This document shows positions 33,101-44,268 of a DNA stretch of 64,000 nt, piece after piece. Location of the stretch: contig OX463820.1 of assembly GCA_949825045.1 (NCBI GenBank), positions 6,584,501-6,648,500 on the forward strand, in the 5' to 3' direction. A program made the translations under genes and the position numbers. The DNA comes from Argyresthia goedartella (lineage: Eukaryota > Arthropoda > Insecta > Lepidoptera > Argyresthiidae). The notes below the pieces were generated by a model. It was not told the origin of the DNA, searched no databases, and worked only from the letters and a program-made list of their open reading frames with translations. Position 1 is the first letter of the stretch. Each line of letters begins with the position of its first letter.

Positions 33101-34930
33101 CCGCCATAGTCCAACAACAGCTGATATCCACGATGGAGCTGTACGGACCTGACAAGAGTTACGAGGTCACCAAACTATGGGACGAGGTGCAGGATGATGT
33201 GAGTAGATTATGACTTGGAGTAAGCCCATCGCCAGATGGCCGTTTGTGGCATAATATGAAGCTGACATCGCGTTAACCATATCGCTTTAGTTAAGTATTT
33301 TCTTGAGTGTTGCTAAATAGGTTTTATAATACAGGTGACGCAAAGTTTATCTGTCCTCTATTTCTCGTATAGGGTGAGAGAGAGAGATTAACAACTCCAC
33401 GCGGCACTCCGGTACCTCTCGCTTTCTTACCTATTAGGTATCCCAAACATAATTGTCATCAACAAACTCGTTATTTGAAGCAAAACAAAGGCAACACATG
33501 CAAACGCCATCCACGTAGGTAACATTCTGGATCTGATTATTTAGCCACGAGCAGCGGTATCTTTTGCAAATAGACGCAGTTTTATGCACTGTCAATCTGT
33601 AAGTGAAGATGTTATGTTTTGATCAATCTATGCATGCTAGGCAGTTAGCGAAAGCGACTTATTGCCTAATTAGAAAAATTGAAGAATCAAAGATGGCATT
33701 CACGCATGGTACTTCCTTTGGACCTAAAATCATGAAAGACACGAAGTAAAGTCCTTGTAGCACAAGTAGAGGAAAAAATCTGAAAACCGTAAATTTGTAG
33801 TTCCTACATAAAAGAGGGATTTGTGCGGAACTGTCGGTACGCGAGTCCGACTTGCACTTGGCCGTATTTTTTTTTTCAGTTCTCGTGCTGCGGCGTCATC
33901 AACTCCAGCGATTGGGTGAACGCCCTCGGTACCAACGCCACCCACGGCGTGCCTGTCAGTTGCTGCGACCACATCTACGGCAGTGTCAACACCTTCACCT
34001 GCAACACCACTGTGGCATACACGACCGGCTGTGGTAATGCGTTTGGGAGCTGGGTGCAGAGCCACGCTGCTGCTATTGGTGTGGCTGGGGTGTTTCTGGT
34101 GATGTTGCAGGTGTGTCCTTTTGGATTTTAATCTAAGGTTCTTTGGCTCTGGGCGAGCTCTGACCTCTCTCTTTCTCGCATGGGTTAAGGTAGGGTGAGA
34201 TAGAGAGAGGGGGTAGTTTGCTCAGAGCCAAAGAAACTTGGTGCGAGCGAACTGTAACTTGTCTGTAGTTCATGGGTGTGGCCTGCGCTGGCTCAGAGTA
34301 GACGTAATCGGTACATCCCAGGTTTCTGTTTAGATCTCTTGAAGGAGGATTTTTATTCTACACTTTGCAAAAGAGTGGTTGGACCAGGCGACGTACTTAT
34401 TTGTGCGAGTATCAGTCGACCAGGCTGAGTTATCTATCACTCTGCGATTTTTACGTGTATTTTGTAAGAAATAAGGAACATGTGGAATCGAACATCGTAA
34501 GGAATTAATGGCGACAAATAGAGCGTTTCATCGGTACATGATATCATACCAGCAAAATGCGCACTTACAAATAAAAGCACTGAGATTATTATTTATGGAT
34601 AGCTGATAAATCAGTTCCAATCCGAGTCGGAGTTGATATAGGTGTTATCATGTACTTTATTATTTCTACGTAGCTATGCATTGGATCCTGTTCACTGCTT
34701 CCAATCTAGTTTAATAATATCCCCTGACCTGCTGCTTCAGCTGGTCTGCCTAAGGCTCTTCCCCTTGGCCACCACTCTGGTAGTTCTAGTATCTACGTCT
34801 TCTTACCAAATCTTTTTTAAGTATGTACAGATGTATGTAGATATGTTTTATGTTTTTTTAGGGATTGGCAGTGGCCGGAGCGATTTGGTTGGCGAAGATC
34901 TCTAAAGCAGAACACGACAGCTACCCTTAG
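30122..34930 (+). CDS. Tetraspanin 2 (five exons, 242 aa)
   Basis: Four-pass membrane scaffold protein. Exons: 30122-30184, 30257-30445, 33022-33198, 33880-34110, 34862-34930; all introns are phase 0 and the joined frame is 729 nt. TM1 and TM2 lie in exons 1-2, TM3 starts exon 3 (FAGAMIVMFIFQLSACIAG) and TM4 spans exons 4-5. The loop has CCG (146-148), P-V-S-C-C (168-172), Cys184 and a final Cys (TTGC), six cysteines in all. Sequons N-S-S (151), N-A-T (162) and N-T-T (185) suggest glycosylation. It is the closest relative of Tsp-1, sharing the pattern P-V-S-C-C ... F-T-C ... A-Y ... G-C. The AATAAA at 35495 is a candidate poly(A) signal. Start chosen at the first ATG in frame (MFSKIFTTVKYTLVSVNFLF). 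Confidence 0.93.
30585..30604. repeat. (GT)10 microsatellite
   Basis: Uninterrupted TG/GT dinucleotide run at the start of intron 2 of Tsp-2. Confidence 0.95.
31476..32662 (-). mobile_element. LINE-A copy, 5' truncated, in intron 2 of Tsp-2
   Basis: Covers the RT from VNGVKSDGSG (about 32655) to the 3' end near 31476. Blocks 32338-32688 and 31877-32338 read GVPQGSILGPFLFLVYINDL and FLGITIDIKLQWGPH. Motif C is VLFGDDTSLVF: the usual FADD has become FGDD, a change beside the catalytic Asp pair. A frameshift near 32390 (deletion in the LNAGKTKCIKF region) splits the frame. Confidence 0.85.
32790..32992 (+). mobile_element. tRNA-derived SINE (family 2), 5' truncated
   Basis: Begins inside the B-box (ACGAGTCCCGGTGG, 32790) and runs through a body shared with 57402-57665 (ATGGTTGTTTATCTATCTAA at 32847, CAAGATACAGGGAATCCTGG at 32913) to an (ATT)n tail at 32970-32990. 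Just upstream of exon 3 of Tsp-2. Confidence 0.75.
34138..34237. repeat. Imperfect foldback in intron 4 of Tsp-2
   Basis: The left arm TTCTTTGGCTCTGGGC (34139) pairs with GCTCAGAGCCAAAGAA (34220-34235) with one mismatch. An inner CCTCTCTCTTTCTCGCA pairs less well with a GAGATAGAGAGAGG stretch. About 100 bp in total; a small foldback element is likely. Confidence 0.6.
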
Positions 34931-37149
34931 AGATAATTTTCTTATTTTTAAAGTATTGATCTAGATTGTGTATAGGTTGGTGTTAAATTATATACTTAGC
35001 TGTTACAAATTAACTTTTCGAGACGAGAGACGTAAACCGCCAACGACAGAGTCTGGAACTGGAACTTATTTGTATCAATATAGTGGATATAAATAATTAC
35101 CACTGGGTCCACAAGCTTCTTTCTTCGAAGAGTGCACTGATTTAAATGATGTGGGTACCTAAATAAGTGGATGATGGATATTGCTCACTCTTATACATAA
35201 TACCAAGTTTAAGCTAGACTGAGATGCAGATGACGCAGTTCCACGCAGCGCAGGGCAGAGCAGAATCTGTAATGCATGAACGTACGCTGCGGCGCAGGCG
35301 AAGGCAAGTGCGGCGCAGACATGTGTCTGTCCTGCGCTGCGTGATGTTTTAGTGCCGGCACAGATTGCTGCGCGACGCGTGCAGGTTGACACGTTTTTTA
35401 TACCACTAATTCATAATTTTGCTGCAATGACAGAACATTTAATTGGATTAGTTAGTTCGTGAATTTTGTTTGCATTATACTAATCATCCAGACTAATAAA
35501 AAAATACATTAAACTAGTTAGAACGAAAATATTTGTACTAGCTTGGACGCCAAATGAGTCTGTGTAGCTGCATCGCAGCATGCGCTCGAGACCTATGTCT
35601 GCCTCGCCTGCCCTACCCTACAAAATCTATACTGGGATGTGCTGCGTCACCTGCCTCCCAGCATACATTTAGCCCATAGGTTTAGCCTAATTTGTTACTG
35701 CCAGCAAAATTGTCAACGCATGAAATCACTGCACTACAAAGTTCGAACAGAAGACCTTGTGTTGTGATTTCTCAGAATTTTTGTTAAATGTGTTAGAAAT
35801 ATAGAGTGATAAATAAATATTATATCTCAGTTTGTCACGGTATCAAACCAAGTTAATAAATTGCAGTTGAAAATACATAAACGTATCGCTTTGTTTATTT
35901 TCCTTTAATACTACGAGTAGAAGTGTCCATCTGTTGTCTGTTCGTCTACTTATATGTCCAATGTCCAGCCCACTACCATTTCATAGCATTTATTGTAGAT
36001 GATACATCGTTTATTTTGGTAATACATTTATCTTGTTGTTTCTCCATTTGTCCTTCCTCTGAATGCCTATCATGCTCCTTTCCTTGGTAAGTTAATTTGT
36101 TTCAACTTTATTTCTGGGTTTTTCTGTTAAGGCGATGATGGAATAAAAATGCGCTGTCGAGTGGAAGTGAGATGCAATAATTACTCGCGAATAAGAAAAA
36201 GCGGGATGCCAATAATGCACTCGCGACTAATCTGAAACAACGTAAGCGCCAAAACGTAAAAAAAAAACATAAAAAATAAACTATTTCAGGGAATTAACTT
36301 TCAAATTGAAAATCGTTAGAAATAACAATTGTTCATACATTGCAATTATCACACAGTCATATTCACTTACTACTGCGGTGTAATAGGATAAAACCATAAA
36401 AAAAGGGTTGACTTTGTATTTATTTTCTATCGAGAAAATTTTATTCAAACATGTTTTCCAATTAAGAATCTCTAGATTATATAGTCAAATTACATATACC
36501 AGAAATTAATTACGATTTGCCCAGTATTTCCTGAAAAACACATGAAAACAGCACCCCATATTTATTTAATCAGCGTCTTAATGCACATGTTTGAGTGCCA
36601 TATTTCATGCATGGGATGATGCAAGTATTGAAAACTTTTCTTATAATCATCATGTTGAGTTTAGATTTGAAATGTTTATAACGACTTAAAATTTTTTCTT
36701 CCCGCATCCTCACTTCTTTCCAATTCCTTTTATGTTTTCAAATGGGACCTGTCCCCTCTACGGAATCTACGGGCAGGCGAGACAACGTTGACTACGTCTG
36801 AGTCCCCGACTAGAACCTCTGCAGACTGCAGGGGGTCCCAACATTTCCAGGGAACAAGTTAACAATGAGCCCCCTGCGCCAACGCAGTAAACTGCTGCCA
36901 CATCATCTTGACAACCGATACAATTTCACTCCCTCGAAGGAGTGCTTGGGCAGTTTGTTAAGTGTCTGTCCTATCAATAAATGATCACGAGTTGAGATCG
37001 GCTTCGGTCTTATATACAAACCAACTTCGCGAATTCTACAAAGTCAGCGCGGTCTGACCTACTTCACGCCCTAAATGCGTCCTAGCTGAATCAAATACGA
37101 TTTGAAAAAAAACCACCCCAGTAGGAGCGACCAGGAGGATTGAAGATCC
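34931..37149. other. Intergenic region after Tsp-2, no gene
   Basis: It contains the likely 3' UTR of Tsp-2 (AATAAA at 35495), a stretch rich in CTGCGCTGCG words (35215-35390, 35570-35660) and AT-rich sequence. No coding feature is supported. Confidence 0.5.
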
Positions 37150-37858
37150 CCTGGCGCAGTGGCACCGCGTGTTCTTGTTACAGAAACGCGCCGTGCGGCT
37201 GCTGGCGAGAGTACCCACTGACGAGTCTGCGAGACCGCACTTCAAACATCTACGATTTCTCACACTACCTAGCCTTCTGATTTTCCAAGTGGCCATTTAT
37301 GTGCGTGAGAATATAGACCAATTCAAACGACTTGGAGAATGGCATAAATATGAGACACACAACTCCAACAAGCTGGCTACAATTAAGCACAAGCTTGCTA
37401 AAACAAGCAACACGATCCATGTCGTGGGTCCGGTAATCTACAACAAGTTACCTGAAGCTATCACTAGTGCACCGAGTATGCCCATCTTTAAACTGAGGTT
37501 GAAAGGATGGCTTATCGAGAAGACCCTCTATAGCTACGATGAATTTCTAAAACTAAATGAATAATTATCAGAACTATGACACCGTTACTATAATGAGTAT
37601 GTGTTTGACATACCTATTATATTCCATAATATATTTTTATTTTTATTATAATTTAATATATTTCCAATGACCTGGTAATTTACAATTTATTCAATTTAAA
37701 TTAATCAATTTTATGACATAATAATTAAGATATTTTAATTATTTTATGAATCCTGTGTAATACTACACTATGAGTTCATCTATAATTTGTCTTCCCTTGC
37801 ACGACTTATTAATGAATATTATTAATAAATGATGTCTATGTCTATGTCTATGTCTATA
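37150..37858 (+). mobile_element. 5'-truncated LINE with (TGTCTA)n tail
   Basis: Frame 37169-37564 encodes MFLLQKRAVRLLARVPTDES, a middle part with NKLATIKHKLAKTSN, and VVGPVIYNKLPEAITSAPSM, a C-terminal RT region. The 3' UTR runs to a tandem TGTCTATGTCTATGTCTA tail at 37832-37856. The tandem-repeat tail instead of poly(A) is what CR1-group elements show. Different from LINE-A and LINE-B. Confidence 0.75.
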
Positions 37859-38006
37859 CCCCGACGGGAGAGGGCCGTTCCAATATCCACCATATGCACA
37901 TTCAAAAAATTACCTAACTCTCGTAAGTATCTTCAAGCTAGCAGTCCCCGTCGGGAAACAAATCTGTACAAGTAAATTAAATTAAATTAATTAAAGGTCA
38001 GCAATG

Positions 38007-38120
38007 GATAAGTTTCAGCCAGGGTGGGTCAGTACAGCTACTGATAGGGATGTGTGGACTCGAAATGGTGAGGCCTTTGCCCAGCAGTGGGACACCGTGG
38101 AGGCTACATAAAAAAAAAAA
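38007..38120 (+). mobile_element. 114-bp retroposed LINE 3' end with target duplication
   Basis: Flanked by the direct repeat AAAGGTCAGCAATG (37993-38006 and again ending at 38132) and ending in an A-run (38109-38120). The body includes CCTTTGCCCAGCAGTGGGAC, a word common in 3' ends of lepidopteran LINEs (from general knowledge). Severely 5' truncated. Confidence 0.8.
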
Positions 38121-38132
38121 AGGTCAGCAATG

Positions 38133-39779
38133 AGTTCGAGATGAACCGCCAAATGGTGGATAGGCAACAAACATGCCGAAATAAGATGCTCCGTGTGGCT
38201 AACGAGGCGTTGCAGCCTGCATGAGCATTCCGAATGTGCCAAGCAGTCACCAGCAACTCACTAACTACCCCCCTCAGGAAGCAGTAGTGGCCCCAAGTAG
38301 CACAAAGCTGCATTATATAATTCCACATAAGGTCCACATCGGTTGTTTAATCACTTTTAACGACTTACTAGTGTTCACTCGGACTGCAATAGCTGCATAG
38401 GAAATATCGAAACCCAATATAATGCAATATTCGGTACTGCGATTCTAATAAGCGCTACACAGACGCCACAGATTCACTGTTATTCAGCGTTTAGTAGCGT
38501 TGTACCCTATCAGCTGCAAAAGCGCATTTTGTGGACACAAATAGTGCAGTTTTCTGAATAATAGTTCACAGGTGTGAAAAGGTGTGTGTCACACACCTTT
38601 ACAACACTTGCATTTTAAGAGAGAATATACGAACTTCTATAACGCAAACAGACACGATGTGAAGTATATTAACAAAGATATAATGCTCTATGCTGCTTAA
38701 ACGTGGACGTTTACGTCCTTTCTAATTGATAGAGTATACTCGTATATCAGCATTAATATAGGCCAATATTATACCAAGTATGACCTTTTATGCAGTTACA
38801 CAGCAGCGCACTGCTATAAATCTGTACATCGTGCCCGTCAATTCAGACCTGGGCTGAATAATGGAATTGAAGTCGGCATTAAGAGTGCTGGTTGAGTTAC
38901 AATTTACCACTATAAGCCATGCGTGGAGACTTATATAGCGTTTAGCTTTAAATTTAAGGTTAACACTGACAACTGGTTTATCCGCCATGTTTAAGTACGT
39001 AACGCGTATTGTTGTAAACAATTAGCCTTTATCCATTTAGTTTACATTAGGAAATATTGGCTTGAACTGAACTATATCAAAAATAAATGAATATGTAAAC
39101 AGCGCTCACATCAAAAAGTAATATAAAAAAAAACTTGCAAATACCCTATTTTATTTTGAACTTTTTTCACGTATTTGTGGATATTATGAGAGCGCGTGAA
39201 AAATTTAACCTAAATATGTATGGTATTTCACAATAAAGTTACATTCCCGATACAATTTAACACATAATTGAAATAACTCAAAGTTTTACTTAACGTTAAC
39301 TTTATTATTAATTCACGAAATGGCACCAAAACAACTTCATTTACACGCACAATATTACTTATTGCACTTCAACACTCTTGTACGGAGTAAAAAAAAAAAA
39401 ATGCGTTTCTGCACACCACAATTTCACTGATACTTTACTTTTAGCTTCGATACAGCATTTATGATACCCACACTTATTCCAATTTTGCGAATGAGTACGA
39501 GAATGGCTGCATATTAACTATAATGAGTACCACGTGCCTTGTTATTCAGGCAATGTTCAACACTTGTAGTAGCTGTTGCCTTTATTAATGCTAATATAAT
39601 GCAATTATAATTCAGTTGTACAGCAATGTGCCACGTAATTTGTGCCCAAATTAGAGTTATATTATATGCGCATATAATGCTGATATACAGCAATTTTTGA
39701 CAGCTAATGTGTCCAAGGTGTACTGTAAAAATGGTGTTACACAGAACTTTTGTGCTACTTGGTGACTAGCCAAATACGG
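38133..39779. other. Intergenic, no gene; one short palindrome
   Basis: Mostly AT-rich. The only structure noted is AAAGGTGTGTGTCACACACC (plus TTT) at 38578-38600, two 11-bp arms around one T. Short frames have no recognisable content. Confidence 0.5.
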
Positions 39780-40863
39780 CAAATACGCATCAAAAACCTC
39801 TAAGGTATGGTCAGAACACTTCAGCCAGCACCAAACAATATGGCTGCAGTCCATGCGTACATCTTATTCTCCAACCATTTCCCTAAATCGCTCGACCGAA
39901 AACAGCCCTGGACACCGGAGTCCAAAATGGTGCGAAGGCATGTTGTGTTGCCTGCCGAACCCCAAACCAGTACGGAGGCGATGGGCAGTACCGCTGCCTC
40001 CGGTTGGGGGGCAACACATGGTTGTCCCATGAATTCTTAGCGAGGGTCCCCGCGGCCCCACGCTGCCTGGTTCCTTCGAGCAGGCCGGTCGCTATATGCG
40101 AGTGGGTCCCAAATCGCTTCATACGGCAAACGCGCCTACGGCTCTGATCCCACCCCACGACGCCTCCTGTAGGGGGGAGGGCGAAGGCTCCATGAGTGGG
40201 GGCGATAACCGATGTGAACGTAGAGGCAGTGACGAGCGGGGTAACACCCGCGGCAGCATCCGGCCCGCGCGTGCAAAGCTCGAGGGTGTTTGCTGACACC
40301 CTCCCGTGACGTCTTGATCCACATACGCGGCGCGGCGCCTTGCTAGGTCGGAGAACCACTAGCAATTTTCCACCGAAAAAGTCTCCGTCGTCACTCTGAG
40401 TACGTCCCTATGCTGGTGAACCTACCCAATCCTGCCCCCTGAATCCGACCCTGTGCGTGTGGCAACATACCCCTGTGATTTGGATACCGAGTCGCAACCG
40501 AAAACTCAGGACCCCCCGTGCTATCATACTGAGTGCGGCCCTGTACCCCAGTACGCCCCTGTGCACGCGGCGACATTGGTCTTTGAGTTGCGTACCGATT
40601 CGCATCCGGAAACTCAGGGCCCCCATGGCATGACTCTGAGTACAGCCCTGTGCGCAACCCCGGTCGCCCTGTACCTGAGTGCGTCCCTGTTCATGCCGTT
40701 GGCCAGACCGGTCCGTGCACAACAACTCGTTATGCGGTCTATTGCAAATCTCGCACAAACGCGTGCGCGTACAATCTCTGCCTAGATGCGGACCCAGGCA
40801 TTAAAACACCAGCTCCGTTGCTGGGTAATTTGGCGCCGCCCCTGAACTCGTTGTTTCTAATAA
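39780..40863. repeat. GC-rich block of unknown origin with a two-copy repeat
   Basis: About 1.1 kb, clearly richer in G and C than its surroundings. It is open in several frames on both strands, which is an effect of base composition. Two diverged units of roughly 105 bp start near 40451 and 40559, each with a CCTGTGC word, a GATTCGCATCCGGAAACTCAGG-type word and a final GAGT-CGGCCCTGT-type word. It abuts a LINE-A fragment at 40864. It may be a 5' region of another LINE, but no motif proves it. Confidence 0.45.
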
Positions 40864-42028
40864 TTCTCTTTAACCTTGAATTGGTTCACAGTTAATAATT
40901 TAAGGTTAAACGCTGGTAAAACCAAGTGTATCAAATTCTCACTTCCAAATGTCAGGCAAGTTGAGACCAGTTTAGTGTTAGACAACAGCACGTTGGAATT
41001 AGTAAATGATACGAAGTTTCTTGAAATAACCATTGATAGCAAATTGCAGTGGGTACCCCACATAGATAAATTAGCTGGTTAATTAAGTTCTGCGGTTTAC
41101 GCTGATAGGAACATCAGACAAAACACAGACGTGGCTACATCTAGGCTAGTATATTTTAGTTACTTTCATAGTGTCATGTCCTATGGTATCTTGTTGTGGG
41201 GGAAAGCAGCGGATATTCAAACTATTTTTATTTTACAGAAAAGATCTATTCGAGCAATTTATAATTTAAAACGCACAGTTTATTTTTTTTGGAGGGGAAA
41301 AACATGGAATTACCCATGCCCAGGAGTCCGACCTCCCTGCTATGTCCGGGTCCCCACATATTGAGCGGGCATCAGCTCGTGTGGTATACTGAGTAAAAAT
41401 AACCCCTTTGTGTTTACAGTTGTCCTACTAAGACTTTATTAAAACGCACAGACTCCTTTAGAGAGCTTTTTAAATAAATTGGCATGCTAACTAGCTAGTC
41501 AAGTTATTTTCGAAAATATAATATATGTACGCAAAAAACTTACAACATTTTCCACACTTAGCGATAGCTGTAATGTTAATCTACGAAATAATTATAGACT
41601 AGCTAAGCCCCGGTTTAGACTCGCGGAGGTTAGCAATTCTTTCAAGGGTCAGTGCATTCTTTAATACTTACAATAAGATACCTCTGGAGATTTTGAAATT
41701 GCCATTTGAGCAATCTAAAAAGCATGTTAAAGCGACTTTGTCGAAAAAGGGATATTACAATGTTCAAGATTACTTAAATGACGGGACTGTTTGGGGTTAA
41801 TCTAGCTCAACAAAAACCTTGCAAAATATTTTGTAATTATTTATTCCCGCTCATTAATCATAATGATAAAAAATACATTTTTGTATTAGTTAAGCACAAT
41901 TTTTTTTTAAAAGAGATCTAAAAATTAATCTGTGGGAGAGTCTAATGTAGAAAAGAGGCAAAAAATTACGTTTGCTAAGTATATTTAAATATCTACAGTA
42001 ATATAGTACTTTTTTGACTTTGACTCTT
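40864..42028 (+). mobile_element. LINE-A copy, 5' truncated, interrupted by a Jockey 3' end
   Basis: Begins at the end of the RT palm (LNWFTVNN) and runs through FLEITIDSKLQWVPH, SRLVYFSYFHSVMSYGILLW and IYNLKRT, then the 3' UTR and a TTTGACTTTGAC tail near 42014. It is split by the insertion 41279-41438. A stop at 41080 and small indels near 41665 break the frame. Confidence 0.85.
41279..41438 (-). mobile_element. Retroposed 160-bp Jockey 3' end
   Basis: Same sequence as 7099-7258, A-rich at its - strand 3' end (TTTATTTTTTTT on +). Flanked by 13-bp direct repeats TTAAAACGCACAG (41266-41278 and 41439-41451) that belong to LINE-A. This is a textbook target-primed insertion, severely 5' truncated. 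Confidence 0.9.
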
Positions 42029-43099
42029 ATATAAGGGAGCCTTAGAAAGGGAATTGTGAAATTCCTCCCCTAAGGGGAGGAAATGGATATTAATAGTTTG
42101 TATGAAAATCAAACACCACTTGCGTAATTAAACTTAATAAATACCAATTCGTAGACAATGTCATGCTTTACAATTATTATTAAGATTCCTTATTAGTAAA
42201 ACCATACGAGGCGAGATATTAGTGAAAAACCAATTTTTGCCACTTTTGATCTAGATTTACTTAACCACTCACCTCCCATGCCTTTGCTAGAAATACTATT
42301 TCAAAATCGGTTCTAAACTAAGGTTCAAAATCGCGATTTTGTGTGACTTTGGATCAACATTAAGGCTGCCAAAATAAAAGGTTAGAGCAAGTTTTCAGCT
42401 TATAATCTCACAGTCCAAAGTAAACCTCTAAATTTCTTGTCCTTTACAAGAGTTATCTAAATGTAGAATACAACATGTGTAACTCCTCTCATAGAGAGTG
42501 GCAGAGGTATACGCAACACGTTTAAACAGTTAATTAAATTCCTCATGCCTCCTCATGGAAAACTAAGTTCGAGACTTCGAGACGAACAAAAGAACGAGCT
42601 TTACGGTGATATAGCTTTGTCACAATAAGAAAAGAAAAAAAAGTCTTTTATAGTTTGATTTAGATTTGAATTTACATGTGCAGTAAATATAAACGAATTA
42701 CGAAAACTACTATCTGTACTCTTACCCGTAGATCTTCTCATATCCTTAGACTATACTTAGATACACTATACTATAGTATTAATCTGTGATTTACCTTAAT
42801 TCTGAATACATATAAAACCCAAGTAAACACATCGACAGTCACTTAACAATTCGCATTTACGGCACAAAAACAAGAGCCTCCATTTTCATGGTCATATCAT
42901 TATCGCAAGACGTAAAGCGAAGTTTAATAATTGCCTCTACAAAACAGTATTCAAAGTGATGTCACACACAGTCTAGAGTAGACAACACACAATCGTTTAG
43001 CACACATACTTCTAATTGGATACACCGACAGACGCGCAAGTTCATGCTGTGTCGAATAAAGGAAACTATGGTGTCCGGGCGTGATTTCGTCTGCGAAGC
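42029..43099. other. Intergenic, no gene
   Basis: AT-rich sequence with a small hairpin at 42062-42082 (TTCCTCCCCTAAGGGGAGGA and one more A; 10-bp arms around one A). Nothing else supported. Confidence 0.5.
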
Positions 43100-43297
43100 G
43101 TATAATTTAGTACATTAACAATTATATTCACACATTGTTTCAGGCCCCACACTCCTAGTGTCGTGGGAATCAGAAACAGTGACGTCACAAAAACATGTAA
43201 ACATCCAAGACCTGGGGTTTGTATCTTCGAACCCGGGAGTGCCCGGGACCCCTCGGTTTGGAAGCATAGTCCCGACCGCCACACCATAGAGGTGGTC
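43100..43297 (-). mobile_element. tRNA-derived SINE (family 1), copy 5
   Basis: Body word GTCGTGGGAATCAGAAACAG at 43160. Degenerate head with TTCGAACCCGGGAGTGCCCG (about 43227), including a short duplication, and an end near CCACACCATAGAGGTGG (43281-43297). Confidence 0.7.
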
Positions 43298-43677
43298 GTA
43301 GTAATGTTAGTTAGTAGATATTGATGTATTTATTGTCCAACCGAACCAGGGTGTTCTAAGGGGCCAAAGCCCCTAGGAGGGAGGGCACAGAGAAGGTACC
43401 ATTTTTTGTTTTTTGCTTACATCTCGAAAACGACGAATCATAAGTAATTTTGTTACACTACATAATGAGAGCTGATACAATTCTCTACACTTTTACTTTT
43501 TCCCAACGTTGTCTAAGATGAGCTCCGGAAAAAAAACCACAAAAATTAGTTTTTTATCGCACGTTTTTTGTCACACATTGCTTTTTAATTGGGTCCTTCT
43601 TTGTGCCTAGGGCTCAGCTCACCTCAGAGGGGTCAGGACTGGCCATATTGGCCAACACGGGCCTCCATCAGACGTCA

Positions 43678-43823
43678 CGCACAAGTTATACCTCGCGCCA
43701 CGAAATAAGAGCGCTGGGCGACGTTGGCGGGAATTACTGCACATATTTACAGTTATTGAAGTGACTATTGCGCATTCAAGGCCATCGCTCATACATAACT
43801 CGTGGCGCGAGGTATACTTGCGG
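43678..43823. mobile_element. Small foldback element (146 bp)
   Basis: The left end ACAAGTTATACCTCGCGCCA (43681-43700) and the reverse complement of the right end (43800-43823) share TATACCTCGCGCCACGA exactly, with near matches outside it. Centre of about 95 bp with no coding potential. About 450 bp upstream of the Tsp-3 start codon. Confidence 0.65.
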
Positions 43824-44268
43824 TGGTTTCCTAAAACCTACCTAAGACTGAACCAAATTTCAAAGACTTCGCACAGGGTGCACAATTGTTATGAATCCCC
43901 CTCAGCTATTATTAACTAAATTTATTAAAATTGGTTCAGCGGTTTCGGACAGAATGTTATTTATGCAGACAACTCTGTCTCTCAGTTTTTCGCAGACTGC
44001 AGCGCCCCCGAATTTACGTGCGTTTAGTATTAGTACTACCTACATACCTGCAGGAAAACCGCCATGTTTTTCAAAGTATCGGCGACGGGCGTTGTGAATT
44101 ATGAATCAGTCAGTTAGTTTGGTATTGGCACACACTGGCTGTAGTGTCGCGTCGCGATAGCTTATCTCTACTTCTGATAACAATATAGGCACCGTTTTCC
44201 CCCAGTTGAAGTAAGATCGTGCTGCGTGATTGTGTTATTTTTTTCAACAAGTTTTTTTATTGGTAACC

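Noticed and set aside
35215..35390. Possible coding region in a CTGCGCTGCG-rich stretch
   Set aside because: The frame is short, cysteine- and alanine-rich by composition only, and no homology or splice context was recognised.
40391..40785. Overlapping open frames on both strands in the GC-rich block
   Set aside because: Several frames are open at once and none has a motif; an effect of base composition and of the two-copy repeat.
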